Assembly: GCF_000009625.1 (NCBI RefSeq)
Contig: NC_002678.2
Coordinates: 3,256,001-3,320,000 of the forward strand
DNA: 64,000 nt
Reading direction: 5' to 3'
Source: Mesorhizobium japonicum MAFF 303099
Lineage (GTDB): Bacteria > Pseudomonadota > Alphaproteobacteria > Rhizobiales > Rhizobiaceae
The translations under genes were made by a program, and so were the position numbers. The notes under the pieces were generated by a model. The model searched no databases and was not told the origin of the DNA. It saw only the letters and a program-made list of their open reading frames with translations. Positions 28,367 through 37,000 of the stretch are shown here, in pieces; the first letter of the stretch is position 1; each line of letters opens with the position of its first letter.

Positions 28367-31300
28367 TCACATTCCGGTCAGATCGCTCATCAGCCCCGAC
28401 GCCACGGACAGCCGCGACACGGTGATGTCGCCGCCTTCGGTCAGCGCCTGCAGTCGCTCGCGGATGCGCGTCACGCGTTCGCCACCGGCTTCCAGCCAGG
28501 CCGCCACCGGATCGGCCGCCTTGGCATGGCCGGTGAGGGCCGCCACCGCAATGCCGCGCCGTGCAGCACCGATCGTGTCGGTGGCGCGCGACAAAGCGAG
28601 CTGGTCATAATAGTCCGAGGGCGTGATCGAGCGCGCTGCGTCCTCGACGCGCGGGATGCGGAAGGCATCGCTGACCGCGAAGAACGCACGTGCTGCCGCG
28701 ACGATGTCGGCGCCGGCCGTGCGCGCCGTCAGCGCGATGTCGGGGATCAGCTCCGCCACCTCACTCAGCGCCAGCTGCTCGGCCAGCCGCTCCGGCGCGC
28801 CGGCCTTGAACAGCCCGTGCCGCTTCTCCTCGATCCGCTCGCGCGAAAACGCCGGCAGCAGTGAAACCAGCTTCGGCTCCAGCGCTTTGCGCGCGTCCTG
28901 CAGCTCAGCAATGCGTTGGCCGAGCGGCGCCGTGCCGGCATCGTTCTTGAGATACCAGCCGCTGGTCACATAAATCAGCCGGCTGACCATCTGGTAGAGA
29001 TCGAGCTGCACCTGGCCGTCGATCTGGTTGTCGAGCGCGTCGATCTCGCGATAGAGCGCCGGCAGCGCAAAGCCGTCACGCACCACGGCGAAGGTGCGCA
29101 CCACGTCGGCGGCGGTGCGACCCGTGGCTTCCTGCAGCCGGTTGACGAAGGACGGGCCGCCGCGATTGACCAGATCGTTGGCGACGACGCGGGCGATGAT
29201 CTCGCGGCGCAGCCTGTGGCCGTGGATTTCGGCGGCGTATTTCTTCGCCATCCGGTCCGGGAAGTAGCCCATCAGGTCGCGGTCGAAATGCGCATCGTCA
29301 GGCACGTCGCTGGCAACGATGTCGGAAAACAGCACGATCTTGGCATAGGCGAGCAGCACGCCGAGTTCGGCCCTGGTCAGCGGCTCGCCGCGCGCCTCGC
29401 GCTCGGCAAGGGCGGCCGGCGACGGCAGCGTCTCCACCGCGCGGTCGAGCAGGCCGCGCGCTTCGAGCGCCGACATGAAGCGGGCCTGATGCGCGATGTC
29501 GGCAAGGCCGCGCTTGCGGGCGATCGAAAGCGCCAGCGTCTGCTGGTAGTTGTTGGAGAGCACCAGCCCGCCGACCTCCTCGGTCATCTCGGCCAGCAGC
29601 TTGTTGCGGGCCGGGCGCGTCAGCGATCCCTTGCGCATGGCCGATGCCAGCGCGATCTTGATGTTGACCTCGACGTCGGAGCAGTTGACGCCGCCCGAAT
29701 TGTCGATGGCGTCGGAATTGCAGCGGCCGCCATTCATGCCGAACTCGATGCGGGCCCGCTGCGTGACGCCGAGATTGGCGCCCTCGCCGATCACCTTGGC
29801 GCGCACGTCGAGCGCGGTGATGCGGATGGCGTCATTGGCGCGGTCGCCGACCTCGGCATTGGTTTCGGTGGAGGCCCTGAGATACGTGCCGATGCCGCCG
29901 AACCACAGGAGATCGACCGGTGCCTTGAGGATGGCGGTCATGATTTCGGCCGGCGTGGCGGTCGTCTTGGCCAGGCCGATCGCCGCTGCGGCCGCCACCG
30001 GCAAGGTGATCGCCTTCTGGCTGCGCGAAACGATGACGCCGCCCTCCGACAGCTTGGTCTTGTCATAGTCCTGCCAGCTCGAACGCGGCAGCGCGAACAT
30101 GCGCTCGCGCTCGGCCATCGAGGCCGCCATGTCGGGATCGGGATCGATGAAGATGTCGCGATGGTCGAAGGCGGCGATCAGCCTTGTCTGCGGCGACAAC
30201 AGCATGCCGTTGCCGAACACGTCGCCCGACATGTCGCCGACGCCGACGACGGTGAAAGGCGAGGTCTGGATGTCGCGGTTGATTTCGCGGAAATGCCGCT
30301 TGACCGCTTCCCAGGCGCCCTTGGCGGTGATGCCCATCTTCTTGTGGTCATAGCCGGCGGAGCCGCCGCTGGCGAAGGCGTCGTCGAGCCAGAAGCCATG
30401 CTTCTCGGAGATGGCGTTGGCGGTGTCGGAGAAGGTCGCCGTGCCCTTGTCGGCGGCGACGACGAAATAGGGATCGTCCTGGTCGCGCCTGACGACGCCG
30501 GCCGGCGGAATGACGCCGTCCAGGCCGATATTGTCGGTGATCGACAAAAGGCTTGAAACGAAATTCTTGTAGGCCGAGGTGCCGGCCTCGAAGATCGCGT
30601 CTCGGCTGCCACCCGCCGGCAGGCGCTTGGGGAAGAAGCCGCCCTTGGCGCCGACCGGCACGATGACGGCGTTCTTGACTTGCTGCGCCTTGACCAGGCC
30701 GAGCACCTCGGTGCGATAGTCCTGGGCGCGGTCCGACCAGCGCAGGCCGCCACGCGCCACCGGGCCGAAGCGCAGATGCAGCCCCTCGACCTCGGAACCG
30801 TAGACGAAGATCTCGCGCCATGGCCGTGGCGCCGGCAGACCCTCGACCGCCTGCGACTCGAGCTTGATCGCCAGCGACTGGCCTTTCTGCTTCGTATCGG
30901 CAACGAAATGATTGGTGCGCAGCGAGGCTTCGATCAGGTTGAGATAGCGGCGGATGATGGTGTCGTCATCGATATTCGGCACATCCTCCAGCGCGTCCTT
31001 GATCTTGGCCTTGAGGTGCTTTGCCGCCACCACGCCCTCGGTCTCGGCCGTCGGGCCAAGCCGGGCGATGAACAGCGCATGCAGGCCGCGTGCGATATCG
31101 GGATAGCGGTTGAGCGCGGCGGCGATGAAATCCTGGCTTTGCGGAATGCCGACCTGCTGCAGGTAGCGGCCATAGGCGCGCAGGATGGTGATCTCGCCGG
31201 ACCACAGGCCGGCGGTCTGGGCGAGGCCATTATAGCCGTCATTGTCGACGTCGCCGCGCCACACCGACAGGAAAGCGTCCTCGAACAGCGCGCCGCCATC

Positions 31301-33181
31301 GGTAAGGTCGATCGGCTTGCCGTAGCTGTTCTCCAGTTCCATGTCGTGGATGAAGACCATGCCAGGCTGATCACTGTTGATTGTGCCGGACTGGTCGTCG
31401 CCGACCTCGAAGGTGCGCTCGCTGATGACGCGGAAGCCGATGTTTTCCAGCACCGGCACACGCCGCGACAGCGCCACCGGGCTGCCGTGGTGATAGATCT
31501 TCAGCGCCGCCTGGTGCGGCTTCTGCTCGGCATGGCGGTAATAGTCGATGGCGATCGGATTGGCGGCGCTGATCCTGGCGATGCGCCCGGCATCGGCCAG
31601 CGCCACGGCCGCGCTGAACGTGTCCCGGTAGCTTTCCGGCAGCCTTGCGGCGATGGCCTTCAACGCCTGGTCGCCGCCACCCGCATCCGCTGCGTCGGAA
31701 AGGGCATCCTCCCATGTCCGCACGATGTCGCGGATGGCCGCCTCGATCGTCGCCTGCTCGACCTTCGGCGTCTTGCCGCCGGAGCGGCCGATGATGAAAT
31801 GCACGCGCGCCAGCCCACCTTCGGGGAAGGCCGGGTAATAGGCCGACAGCCGGCCTTCGAACACGTTTTTCAGATAGGCGCCGATCTTCTCGCGCACGAC
31901 GCTGTCGTAACGGTCGCGCGGCACGAAGACGAGGATCGAGACAAAGCGGTCGAACTGGTCTGCACGCACCAGCGCCCTGACGCGGGGACGCTCCACCAGG
32001 CCCAGAATAGCCTCGGCGTGCCTGCGCAGAATCGGCACCGGGACCTGGAACAGTTCGTCGCGCGGATAGCTTTCCAGCACGTTGATCAGCGCCTTGCCGG
32101 AATGGTCATGCCGGTCGAAGCCGGACTTGGCGATGACCGTTTCGGCCTTGGACCTGAGATACGGGATCTTCATCACCGAGCGCGTGTAGGCGGTCGAGGT
32201 GAACAGGCCGACGATGCGCAGTTCGCCGGCAAGCGTGCCCTTCGGGGTATAGGTCTTGACGCCGATGTAATCGAGATAAATGCGGCGGTGCACGGACGAC
32301 TTGGCATTGGCCTTGGTGACGATCAGCGGCTCCGGCCCGTGCAGGAAGGCGCGAATCTCGGGCGTTGTCGTCACCGCTTCGGTGCCGCGCCTCAGTACCA
32401 GCACATCGGGATCGGACAGGATGCCGAGGCCGGGCTTGTCGGCGCGCTCCAGATTGCCGCTTTCCTCGCCGCCGGAGTATTTGAACTCGCGCATACCGAG
32501 GAAGGTAAAATTGTCGTCGCGCAGCCATTCCAGGAAGGCGATCGCCTCAGCGACGCTGGTCTTGTCGAGCGGCACCGCCGAATAGCGGAATTCCGAGATC
32601 GCCTGGTCGAGCCGGGCCAGCATCGGCTTCCAATCCTTGACCGCGGCGTGGACCTGGCCAAGCATCTTGCGCAGCCGCTCGGTCAGGGCGTTCGCCGCTT
32701 CCGCCGTCAGCCGCGGTATGTGGACATGGATGACGCTCAGCCGGTCGTGGCTGCCATCGTCCTTGGCGAAATTGCCGTCGCCGAGGATTTCCTCGACTCC
32801 GCGTTTGCCGTGGCGAACGGTGATGACCGGGTGGGTGACCAGCGTCGGTTCGCCTGATGTCTCGGTGATCTCGCCCAGGATGGAATCGAACAGGAACGGC
32901 ATGTTGTCGTTGACGACGGTGATCACCGTGACCGGGCGACCTTCGCGAACGACGCCCGAATCGGTGTCGACGGCAACCACGCACCCGCCCTTCTTGTGGC
33001 CGGCGACCGCCTGGCCGGCAAGTTCAGCGGCACGTGCGAGGTCGGCCGCCTCATAGGCGGCAATGTCTTCCGCCGGCGCGCGGGCGAGCAGGTAATCGGC
33101 GAGCCTGGCTGGCCTTTCCTCCGTTTTTGCCGCTGCCGTGGCTTTTTTCTTCGACTTAGCTGCGGATTTCACGCTGGCCAT
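28367..33181 (-). CDS. gdhB: NAD-specific glutamate dehydrogenase, large (about 180 kDa) type
   Basis: A 1604-residue enzyme of the L-180 class that converts glutamate to 2-oxoglutarate and ammonia with NAD; it is mostly catabolic. The N-terminal part carries ACT-like regulatory regions. The catalytic dehydrogenase domain includes GGLRWSDRAQDYRTEVLGLV then KAQQVKNAVIVPVGAKGGF, with the substrate lysines. VGVGDMSGDVFGNGM is the dinucleotide-binding stretch. A long C-terminal helical region follows. The start at 33181 (MASVKSAAKSKKKA) is chosen by homology and the GAGGGAAG ribosome-binding site. It is monocistronic and divergent from the AhpD-like gene. Confidence 0.95.
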   Translation of the reverse strand: MASVKSAAKSKKKATAAAKTEERPARLADYLLARAPAEDIAAYEAADLARAAELAGQAVAGHKKGGCVVAVDTDSGVVREGRPVTVITVVNDNMPFLFDSILGEITETSGEPTLVTHPVITVRHGKRGVEEILGDGNFAKDDGSHDRLSVIHVHIPRLTAEAANALTERLRKMLGQVHAAVKDWKPMLARLDQAISEFRYSAVPLDKTSVAEAIAFLEWLRDDNFTFLGMREFKYSGGEESGNLERADKPGLGILSDPDVLVLRRGTEAVTTTPEIRAFLHGPEPLIVTKANAKSSVHRRIYLDYIGVKTYTPKGTLAGELRIVGLFTSTAYTRSVMKIPYLRSKAETVIAKSGFDRHDHSGKALINVLESYPRDELFQVPVPILRRHAEAILGLVERPRVRALVRADQFDRFVSILVFVPRDRYDSVVREKIGAYLKNVFEGRLSAYYPAFPEGGLARVHFIIGRSGGKTPKVEQATIEAAIRDIVRTWEDALSDAADAGGGDQALKAIAARLPESYRDTFSAAVALADAGRIARISAANPIAIDYYRHAEQKPHQAALKIYHHGSPVALSRRVPVLENIGFRVISERTFEVGDDQSGTINSDQPGMVFIHDMELENSYGKPIDLTDGGALFEDAFLSVWRGDVDNDGYNGLAQTAGLWSGEITILRAYGRYLQQVGIPQSQDFIAAALNRYPDIARGLHALFIARLGPTAETEGVVAAKHLKAKIKDALEDVPNIDDDTIIRRYLNLIEASLRTNHFVADTKQKGQSLAIKLESQAVEGLPAPRPWREIFVYGSEVEGLHLRFGPVARGGLRWSDRAQDYRTEVLGLVKAQQVKNAVIVPVGAKGGFFPKRLPAGGSRDAIFEAGTSAYKNFVSSLLSITDNIGLDGVIPPAGVVRRDQDDPYFVVAADKGTATFSDTANAISEKHGFWLDDAFASGGSAGYDHKKMGITAKGAWEAVKRHFREINRDIQTSPFTVVGVGDMSGDVFGNGMLLSPQTRLIAAFDHRDIFIDPDPDMAASMAERERMFALPRSSWQDYDKTKLSEGGVIVSRSQKAITLPVAAAAAIGLAKTTATPAEIMTAILKAPVDLLWFGGIGTYLRASTETNAEVGDRANDAIRITALDVRAKVIGEGANLGVTQRARIEFGMNGGRCNSDAIDNSGGVNCSDVEVNIKIALASAMRKGSLTRPARNKLLAEMTEEVGGLVLSNNYQQTLALSIARKRGLADIAHQARFMSALEARGLLDRAVETLPSPAALAEREARGEPLTRAELGVLLAYAKIVLFSDIVASDVPDDAHFDRDLMGYFPDRMAKKYAAEIHGHRLRREIIARVVANDLVNRGGPSFVNRLQEATGRTAADVVRTFAVVRDGFALPALYREIDALDNQIDGQVQLDLYQMVSRLIYVTSGWYLKNDAGTAPLGQRIAELQDARKALEPKLVSLLPAFSRERIEEKRHGLFKAGAPERLAEQLALSEVAELIPDIALTARTAGADIVAAARAFFAVSDAFRIPRVEDAARSITPSDYYDQLALSRATDTIGAARRGIAVAALTGHAKAADPVAAWLEAGGERVTRIRERLQALTEGGDITVSRLSVASGLMSDLTGM

Positions 33182-33317
33182 GACGCTTCTTCCCTCCCGT
33201 CGCATGCTTTTACGGCTATCGTAGCAGATGACCGCTGTTTGGCGACAAAGGTTTGACGGCTTGCCAAGAAATATCGGAATTCGGCTGCGGCACATCGTGA
33301 CGAGGAGAAAATGACCC

Positions 33318-33881
33318 ATGACCGGCAAAATTTCAGCGCTTGATCTGGCCTCGGGAGAGCTGAGCGAGCCGACAAAGGCCTATTTCGCCAAATGCGAGGA
33401 GAAGCTCGGCCTGGTTCCCAACGTGCTCAAGGCCTATGCCTTCGACGACAAGAAACTGCGCGCCTTCACCGACATCTACAACGATCTGATGCTGGGCGAG
33501 TCCGGCCTGTCGAAGCTGGACCGGGAGATGATCGCCGTTGCAGTCTCCTCCATCAACCATTGCTACTACTGCCTGACCGCGCATGGCGCCGCGGTGCGCC
33601 AGCTGTCGGGCGACCCGGCGCTCGGCGAGATGCTGGTGATGAATTTCCGCGCCGCCGATCTTTCGCCGAGGCAGACCGCGATGCTCGAATTCGCCGTCAA
33701 GCTGACCGAGGAGCCGGCCAAGATCGTCGAGGCCGACCGGGCGGCCCTGCGCAAGGCCGGCTTCAGCGACCGCGACATCTGGGACATCGCCTCGACAGCG
33801 GCCTTCTTCAACATGTCGAACCGGGTGGCCGCGGCAATCGACATGCGGCCGAACGACGAATATCATGCCATGGCGCGTTGA
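33318..33881 (+). CDS. Peroxidase-related enzyme, AhpD-like (CxxC)
   Basis: A 187-residue all-helical protein of the alkylhydroperoxidase D-like superfamily (peroxidase-related enzyme type). The redox motif is C82-Y-Y-C85 followed by H89 in NHCYYCLTAHG, with an upstream acidic residue in the expected proton-relay position. It would reduce peroxides with a thiol partner. The second half repeats the AhpD helical motif (SDRDIWDIASTAAFFNMSNR). It is divergent from NAD-GDH across about 136 bp. Confidence 0.88.
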   Translation: MTGKISALDLASGELSEPTKAYFAKCEEKLGLVPNVLKAYAFDDKKLRAFTDIYNDLMLGESGLSKLDREMIAVAVSSINHCYYCLTAHGAAVRQLSGDPALGEMLVMNFRAADLSPRQTAMLEFAVKLTEEPAKIVEADRAALRKAGFSDRDIWDIASTAAFFNMSNRVAAAIDMRPNDEYHAMAR

Positions 33882-34011
33882 GGCTCGGCAGGGGACCTCG
33901 CCTTATATTAGCCACCCCTCATTTCCGTTGCGTGTTTGCCGGTTTGGTCCGATGATCGGCAGGCGGCATGACCGCATGCCGGTTCAATGCCGCTCATAAC
34001 GGGAGGAGAAC

Positions 34012-34338
34012 ATGGCGAAGTTTCTCTATGTCTATCACGGCTCCGGAAAGATGCCGACGAGCGAAGCCGAGCGAAAGGCGATGACCGACGCCTGGACAGG
34101 CTGGTTTGGAAAGCTTGGCTCGGCCGTTGTCGATCCAGGCAATCCAGTTGGCATGTCGAAGACCGTCCTGCCTGGCGGCAAGATAGAAAACAACGGCGGC
34201 AGCAACCCGACCGGCGGCTACTCGATCATCGAGGCCAGGGACATCGACGATGCCGCCGAGAAGGCCAAAGGCTGCCCGATGCTTGCCATGCCGAACTGCA
34301 ACGTCGAGATCGCACCGATCATCAATATGGTGGCCTGA
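34012..34338 (+). CDS. YciI-like (YCII/DGPF-type) small protein
   Basis: A 108-residue protein with a ferredoxin-like alpha/beta barrel pattern resembling YCII-related domains: AKFLYVYHGSG at the start, GGYSIIEARDIDDAAEKAKG in the middle and NVEIAPIINM at the end. Such proteins often form dimers and have no assigned reaction. A clear GGGAGGAG site precedes the ATG. It stands alone and is convergent with a LysE-type exporter. Confidence 0.75.
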   Translation: MAKFLYVYHGSGKMPTSEAERKAMTDAWTGWFGKLGSAVVDPGNPVGMSKTVLPGGKIENNGGSNPTGGYSIIEARDIDDAAEKAKGCPMLAMPNCNVEIAPIINMVA

Positions 34339-34360
34339 CGCCTCGCCTCCAGGATCATGC

Positions 34361-34975
34361 TCAAGACCGCGCCGCGATCGCCGCGGCGGCACCGGCCATC
34401 GTGGTGGCGCTGACGCGGTTGGCGATCTTCATGGCGCGCTTGCTCTTCAAGAGCTTGCGCGCCTGGGCGGCGGCGAGCACCCATGCGAGATCGATGGCGA
34501 TCAAAACCACCGCCATGGTCGCCGTCAGCTCGACCCAGCCGACAATGCTGACCGAGGCAAGATCGATGATGGTCGGCAGCAGCGCCAGATAGAACATCAT
34601 GATCTTGGGGTTGCCGAGCGTCACCGTCATACCGGCGAAGAACAGCTTCGCCGGCGAATCCTCACGCGGCATCTCGCCCTCTTTGGCATCGACAGGCGCC
34701 GTCCACATCTTCCAGGCGAGGTAAGCGAGATAGGCGACACCCACCCACTTCACCACGACAAAGGCGAAGTGAAAGGTCTGCGCCACCACGGCCAGTCCGA
34801 ACACCGCCAGCGACAGCCAGATGCCCTCGCCGATCCACATGGCGAGCAGGAACGGGAACACGTCGCGAAAGCCTTTCGCGATGACGCGTGCGACCAGCGC
34901 CGCGATCGACGGACCGGGCGAGCCGGCGGCGACGAACAAGGCGGCGGCGAAGATCAGGAGCGAGGTGAGATGCAT
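34361..34975 (-). CDS. LysE/RhtB-family amino-acid exporter
   Basis: A 204-residue membrane protein with about six helices. It begins SLLIFAAALFVAAGSPGPSI, the LysE/RhtB signature around the first helix, and has GNPKIMMFYLALLP in the central conserved loop. Family members export amino acids or homoserine lactones; the substrate is not evident. The start at 34975 puts helix 1 at the N-terminus, so the 21-codon extension is dropped. It is divergent from the phosphoesterase gene. Confidence 0.88.
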   Translation of the reverse strand: MHLTSLLIFAAALFVAAGSPGPSIAALVARVIAKGFRDVFPFLLAMWIGEGIWLSLAVFGLAVVAQTFHFAFVVVKWVGVAYLAYLAWKMWTAPVDAKEGEMPREDSPAKLFFAGMTVTLGNPKIMMFYLALLPTIIDLASVSIVGWVELTATMAVVLIAIDLAWVLAAAQARKLLKSKRAMKIANRVSATTMAGAAAAIAARS

Positions 34976-35091
34976 GGCATTGCCTTCCAAGCGGTTGAAG
35001 GGCGGACGATATCCGATCGATATCGCCGCTTGCAACATCGGTGGCTTGCAGTCAGGTTGATCTTGCCGAGCAGGCGGGAGGAGGCGTTTTC

Positions 35092-35919
35092 GTGATTGTG
35101 CAAAGTTGGCGCGCTGTCCTTCGACGGTTCTCCATGCCAGCTGTCCTGGCAGCCATCATGGTGCTGACCGGAGCGCCCCAGGCTGTAGCCTCGTCGAGGA
35201 AGCCGCCGAAATATGATCACGTCGTTGTCGTGATCATGGAGAACCACACCTTTGAGCAGATTTCTCTTGCGAGACGCACTGCTCCCTATTTGAACAGGCT
35301 GGCAAGAGGCGGTGCGCTGTTCGATCGATCCTACGGGGTTGCTCACCCCAGCCAACCCAATTACTTCGCCCTGTTCACCGGCTTGACACAAGGCGTCCAT
35401 GACGATGGCATGCATAGTTTTGCAGCGCCGAACCTGGCTGCTCGTCTTCGAGCTCACGGCAAGACGTTCGCTGGCTACGTCGAAGCCAGATCGCCGCGAA
35501 AACACAATCCCTGGGAATCGTTTGCGGACGCAAAGGGATTTGAGAAGCCTTTGGCGCAATTCCCTCGCGACTATGCGAAGCTACCATCCGTTAGTTTCGT
35601 AATCCCCAATCTCGAAAATGACATGCATGATGGCACAATAGAGGCGGCGGATTCCTGGTTGAAAACTTACCTTGGGGGCTACGCGGCTTGGTCGAAGAAA
35701 AACAACAGCCTTTTTATCGTGACATTCGATGAAGACGACTACCACACAAAGAATCATATATTTACTTTATTCTACGGATTTGGAATTGAACCAGGGCGTT
35801 ACGCTGAAAAGATCGATCACTATTCGGTCCTGCGGACCATTGAAGACATAGAGAGTGTTCCTCCCCTGGGCACCAGCGCCATCAGATCGGTGATCGCTAG
35901 TGGATGGAACCGACGGTAG
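35092..35919 (+). CDS. Secreted phosphoesterase (phospholipase C/acid phosphatase type)
   Basis: A 275-residue exported protein. A signal segment (PAVLAAIMVLTGAPQAVASS) leads into DHVVVVIMENHTFEQI, the metal-binding start of the phosphoesterase family PF04185. Further metal-site matches are GVAHPSQPNYFALFTG and TFDEDDYHTKNH. It is shorter than bacterial phospholipases C and closer to AcpA-like acid phosphatases. The GTG at 35092 follows GGGAGGAGG by about 8 bp. The 3' third (35640-35850) is markedly more AT-rich than flanking genes, with codons such as TTT ATC and AAG AAA AAC, which suggests horizontal acquisition. Confidence 0.8.
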   Translation: MIVQSWRAVLRRFSMPAVLAAIMVLTGAPQAVASSRKPPKYDHVVVVIMENHTFEQISLARRTAPYLNRLARGGALFDRSYGVAHPSQPNYFALFTGLTQGVHDDGMHSFAAPNLAARLRAHGKTFAGYVEARSPRKHNPWESFADAKGFEKPLAQFPRDYAKLPSVSFVIPNLENDMHDGTIEAADSWLKTYLGGYAAWSKKNNSLFIVTFDEDDYHTKNHIFTLFYGFGIEPGRYAEKIDHYSVLRTIEDIESVPPLGTSAIRSVIASGWNRR

Positions 35920-36313
35920 TTTCCCACCGGACGTCTCCAAATGATCTTCCCCGAATAAAGTCGGAAGCCGTCATTCGTTGGAAGTCACTGCCTGCCTTGC
36001 CGTCCTCGTTGGCTACGGCTAGAAGACCTGCCGCGAAACAATTTTGAGCTTCACCTTGCCTCAGTAACCGCCGGTCTCGTCAACTCCCCCGACACACTCG
36101 CATGGCGCCGCATCCGCGGTGCCTGTCTTATATTCACGTGTTCTTCTGGGCGGCGGTTCGAGACCGGTTTGGCACTGCTGAACCACTGTCGCGCGCTTTC
36201 CGCCGGCGACACCTGACTTCAAAAATCTCCGCAGCCTACCGCCACGCCGCGCCCGCATGGGCATCTCGATCGTGCCGACCTGATGAACTTCCCGACGGGA
36301 AGGGCTTATCGGC
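35920..36313. other. 394-bp intergenic region without recognisable genes
   Basis: It lies between the atypical phosphoesterase gene and the DUF1062 gene. No convincing ORF, tRNA or strong hairpin was found. Small frames on both strands have no ribosome-binding site or family likeness. The first 120 bp share the lower GC of the preceding gene and may belong to the same imported segment. Confidence 0.5.
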
Positions 36314-36940
36314 ATGTCCGGCACTCTGCGCATCCACTGGGCGATCACGCCCGAAATCGCACCTCAACCGCTGATCAACTGCAATCGCTGCGGCGGCGTG
36401 AAGGCCTATCGCTGCAGCGGAAAATTCCGCGTCAACGCCAACGGCAAGCGCATCGACGTGTGGTTGATCTATCGCTGCGTCGACTGCGACAATTCCTGGA
36501 ATTTCGGCATTTTCGAACGCTGCAACCGCCGCGACATCGAACCGGTCCTGCTGCAGGCGCTCGAAAGCAACGACGCGGGACTGGCGCGGCGCCATGCCTT
36601 CGACATCGCCACCCTGCGCAACCAGGTGGGGCGTGTCGAGGAGTTTCCCGATGTCGCCGTGCACAAGCGGCTGCTGGGCGGCGCCAGCGAAAGCGCGGCG
36701 ACCCTGGAGCTCCAGCTCGGGCTGGAAATGCCGACATCGCTCCGGCTTGACCGTCTGCTCGCCAGCGAACTCGGCATCTCGCGTTCGCGGCTCCAGACGC
36801 TGGCGGAACGGCGCCTCCTAGTCGTGGATCCGGACGGCGCCAAAGCCTTGCGCAAGCCGGCCCGCCAGGGAATGACGATCCGGATCGACCTGGCCGGCGA
36901 GCCGGATCACGAAGCGATCATCTGTGCTGCCGGCGGGTAA
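36314..36940 (+). CDS. DUF1062 protein: zinc ribbon plus S4-like domain
   Basis: A 208-residue protein. The N-terminal half has two CxxC pairs (C23/C26 in NCNRCGG and C55/C58 in RCVDCDN), which would make a zinc ribbon. The C-terminal half (about residues 140-200) reads LRLDRLLASELGISRSRLQT, then a basic stretch and GMTIRIDL. This matches the S4 RNA-binding pattern (LD..L...G.SR, then G..I.I). The family has no assigned function; an RNA-binding or ribosome-associated role is my inference. A large hairpin follows the stop. Confidence 0.8.
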   Translation: MSGTLRIHWAITPEIAPQPLINCNRCGGVKAYRCSGKFRVNANGKRIDVWLIYRCVDCDNSWNFGIFERCNRRDIEPVLLQALESNDAGLARRHAFDIATLRNQVGRVEEFPDVAVHKRLLGGASESAATLELQLGLEMPTSLRLDRLLASELGISRSRLQTLAERRLLVVDPDGAKALRKPARQGMTIRIDLAGEPDHEAIICAAGG

Positions 36941-36944
36941 ACGA

Positions 36945-36979
36945 GAGAGGGGCGGAGCACTTGGTGCTCCGCCCCTCTC
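36945..36979. terminator. Bidirectional terminator-like hairpin
   Basis: A perfect 16-bp stem, GAGAGGGGCGGAGCAC/GTGCTCCGCCCCTCTC, with a 3-nt loop sits 5 bp after the DUF1062 stop and about 22 bp after the typA stop on the other strand. There is no U-run on either side, so it may act with Rho or as an mRNA stabiliser. Confidence 0.75.
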
Positions 36980-37000
36980 GGAAACCGTCGGAAGAAAAAA

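Noticed and set aside
28916..32857. Long plus-strand frames antisense to the NAD-GDH gene
   Set aside because: They shadow a complete 1604-residue enzyme; composition is atypical and no ribosome-binding site precedes them.
35920..36313. Small frames on both strands upstream of the DUF1062 gene
   Set aside because: No ribosome-binding sites, family likeness or typical codon use.
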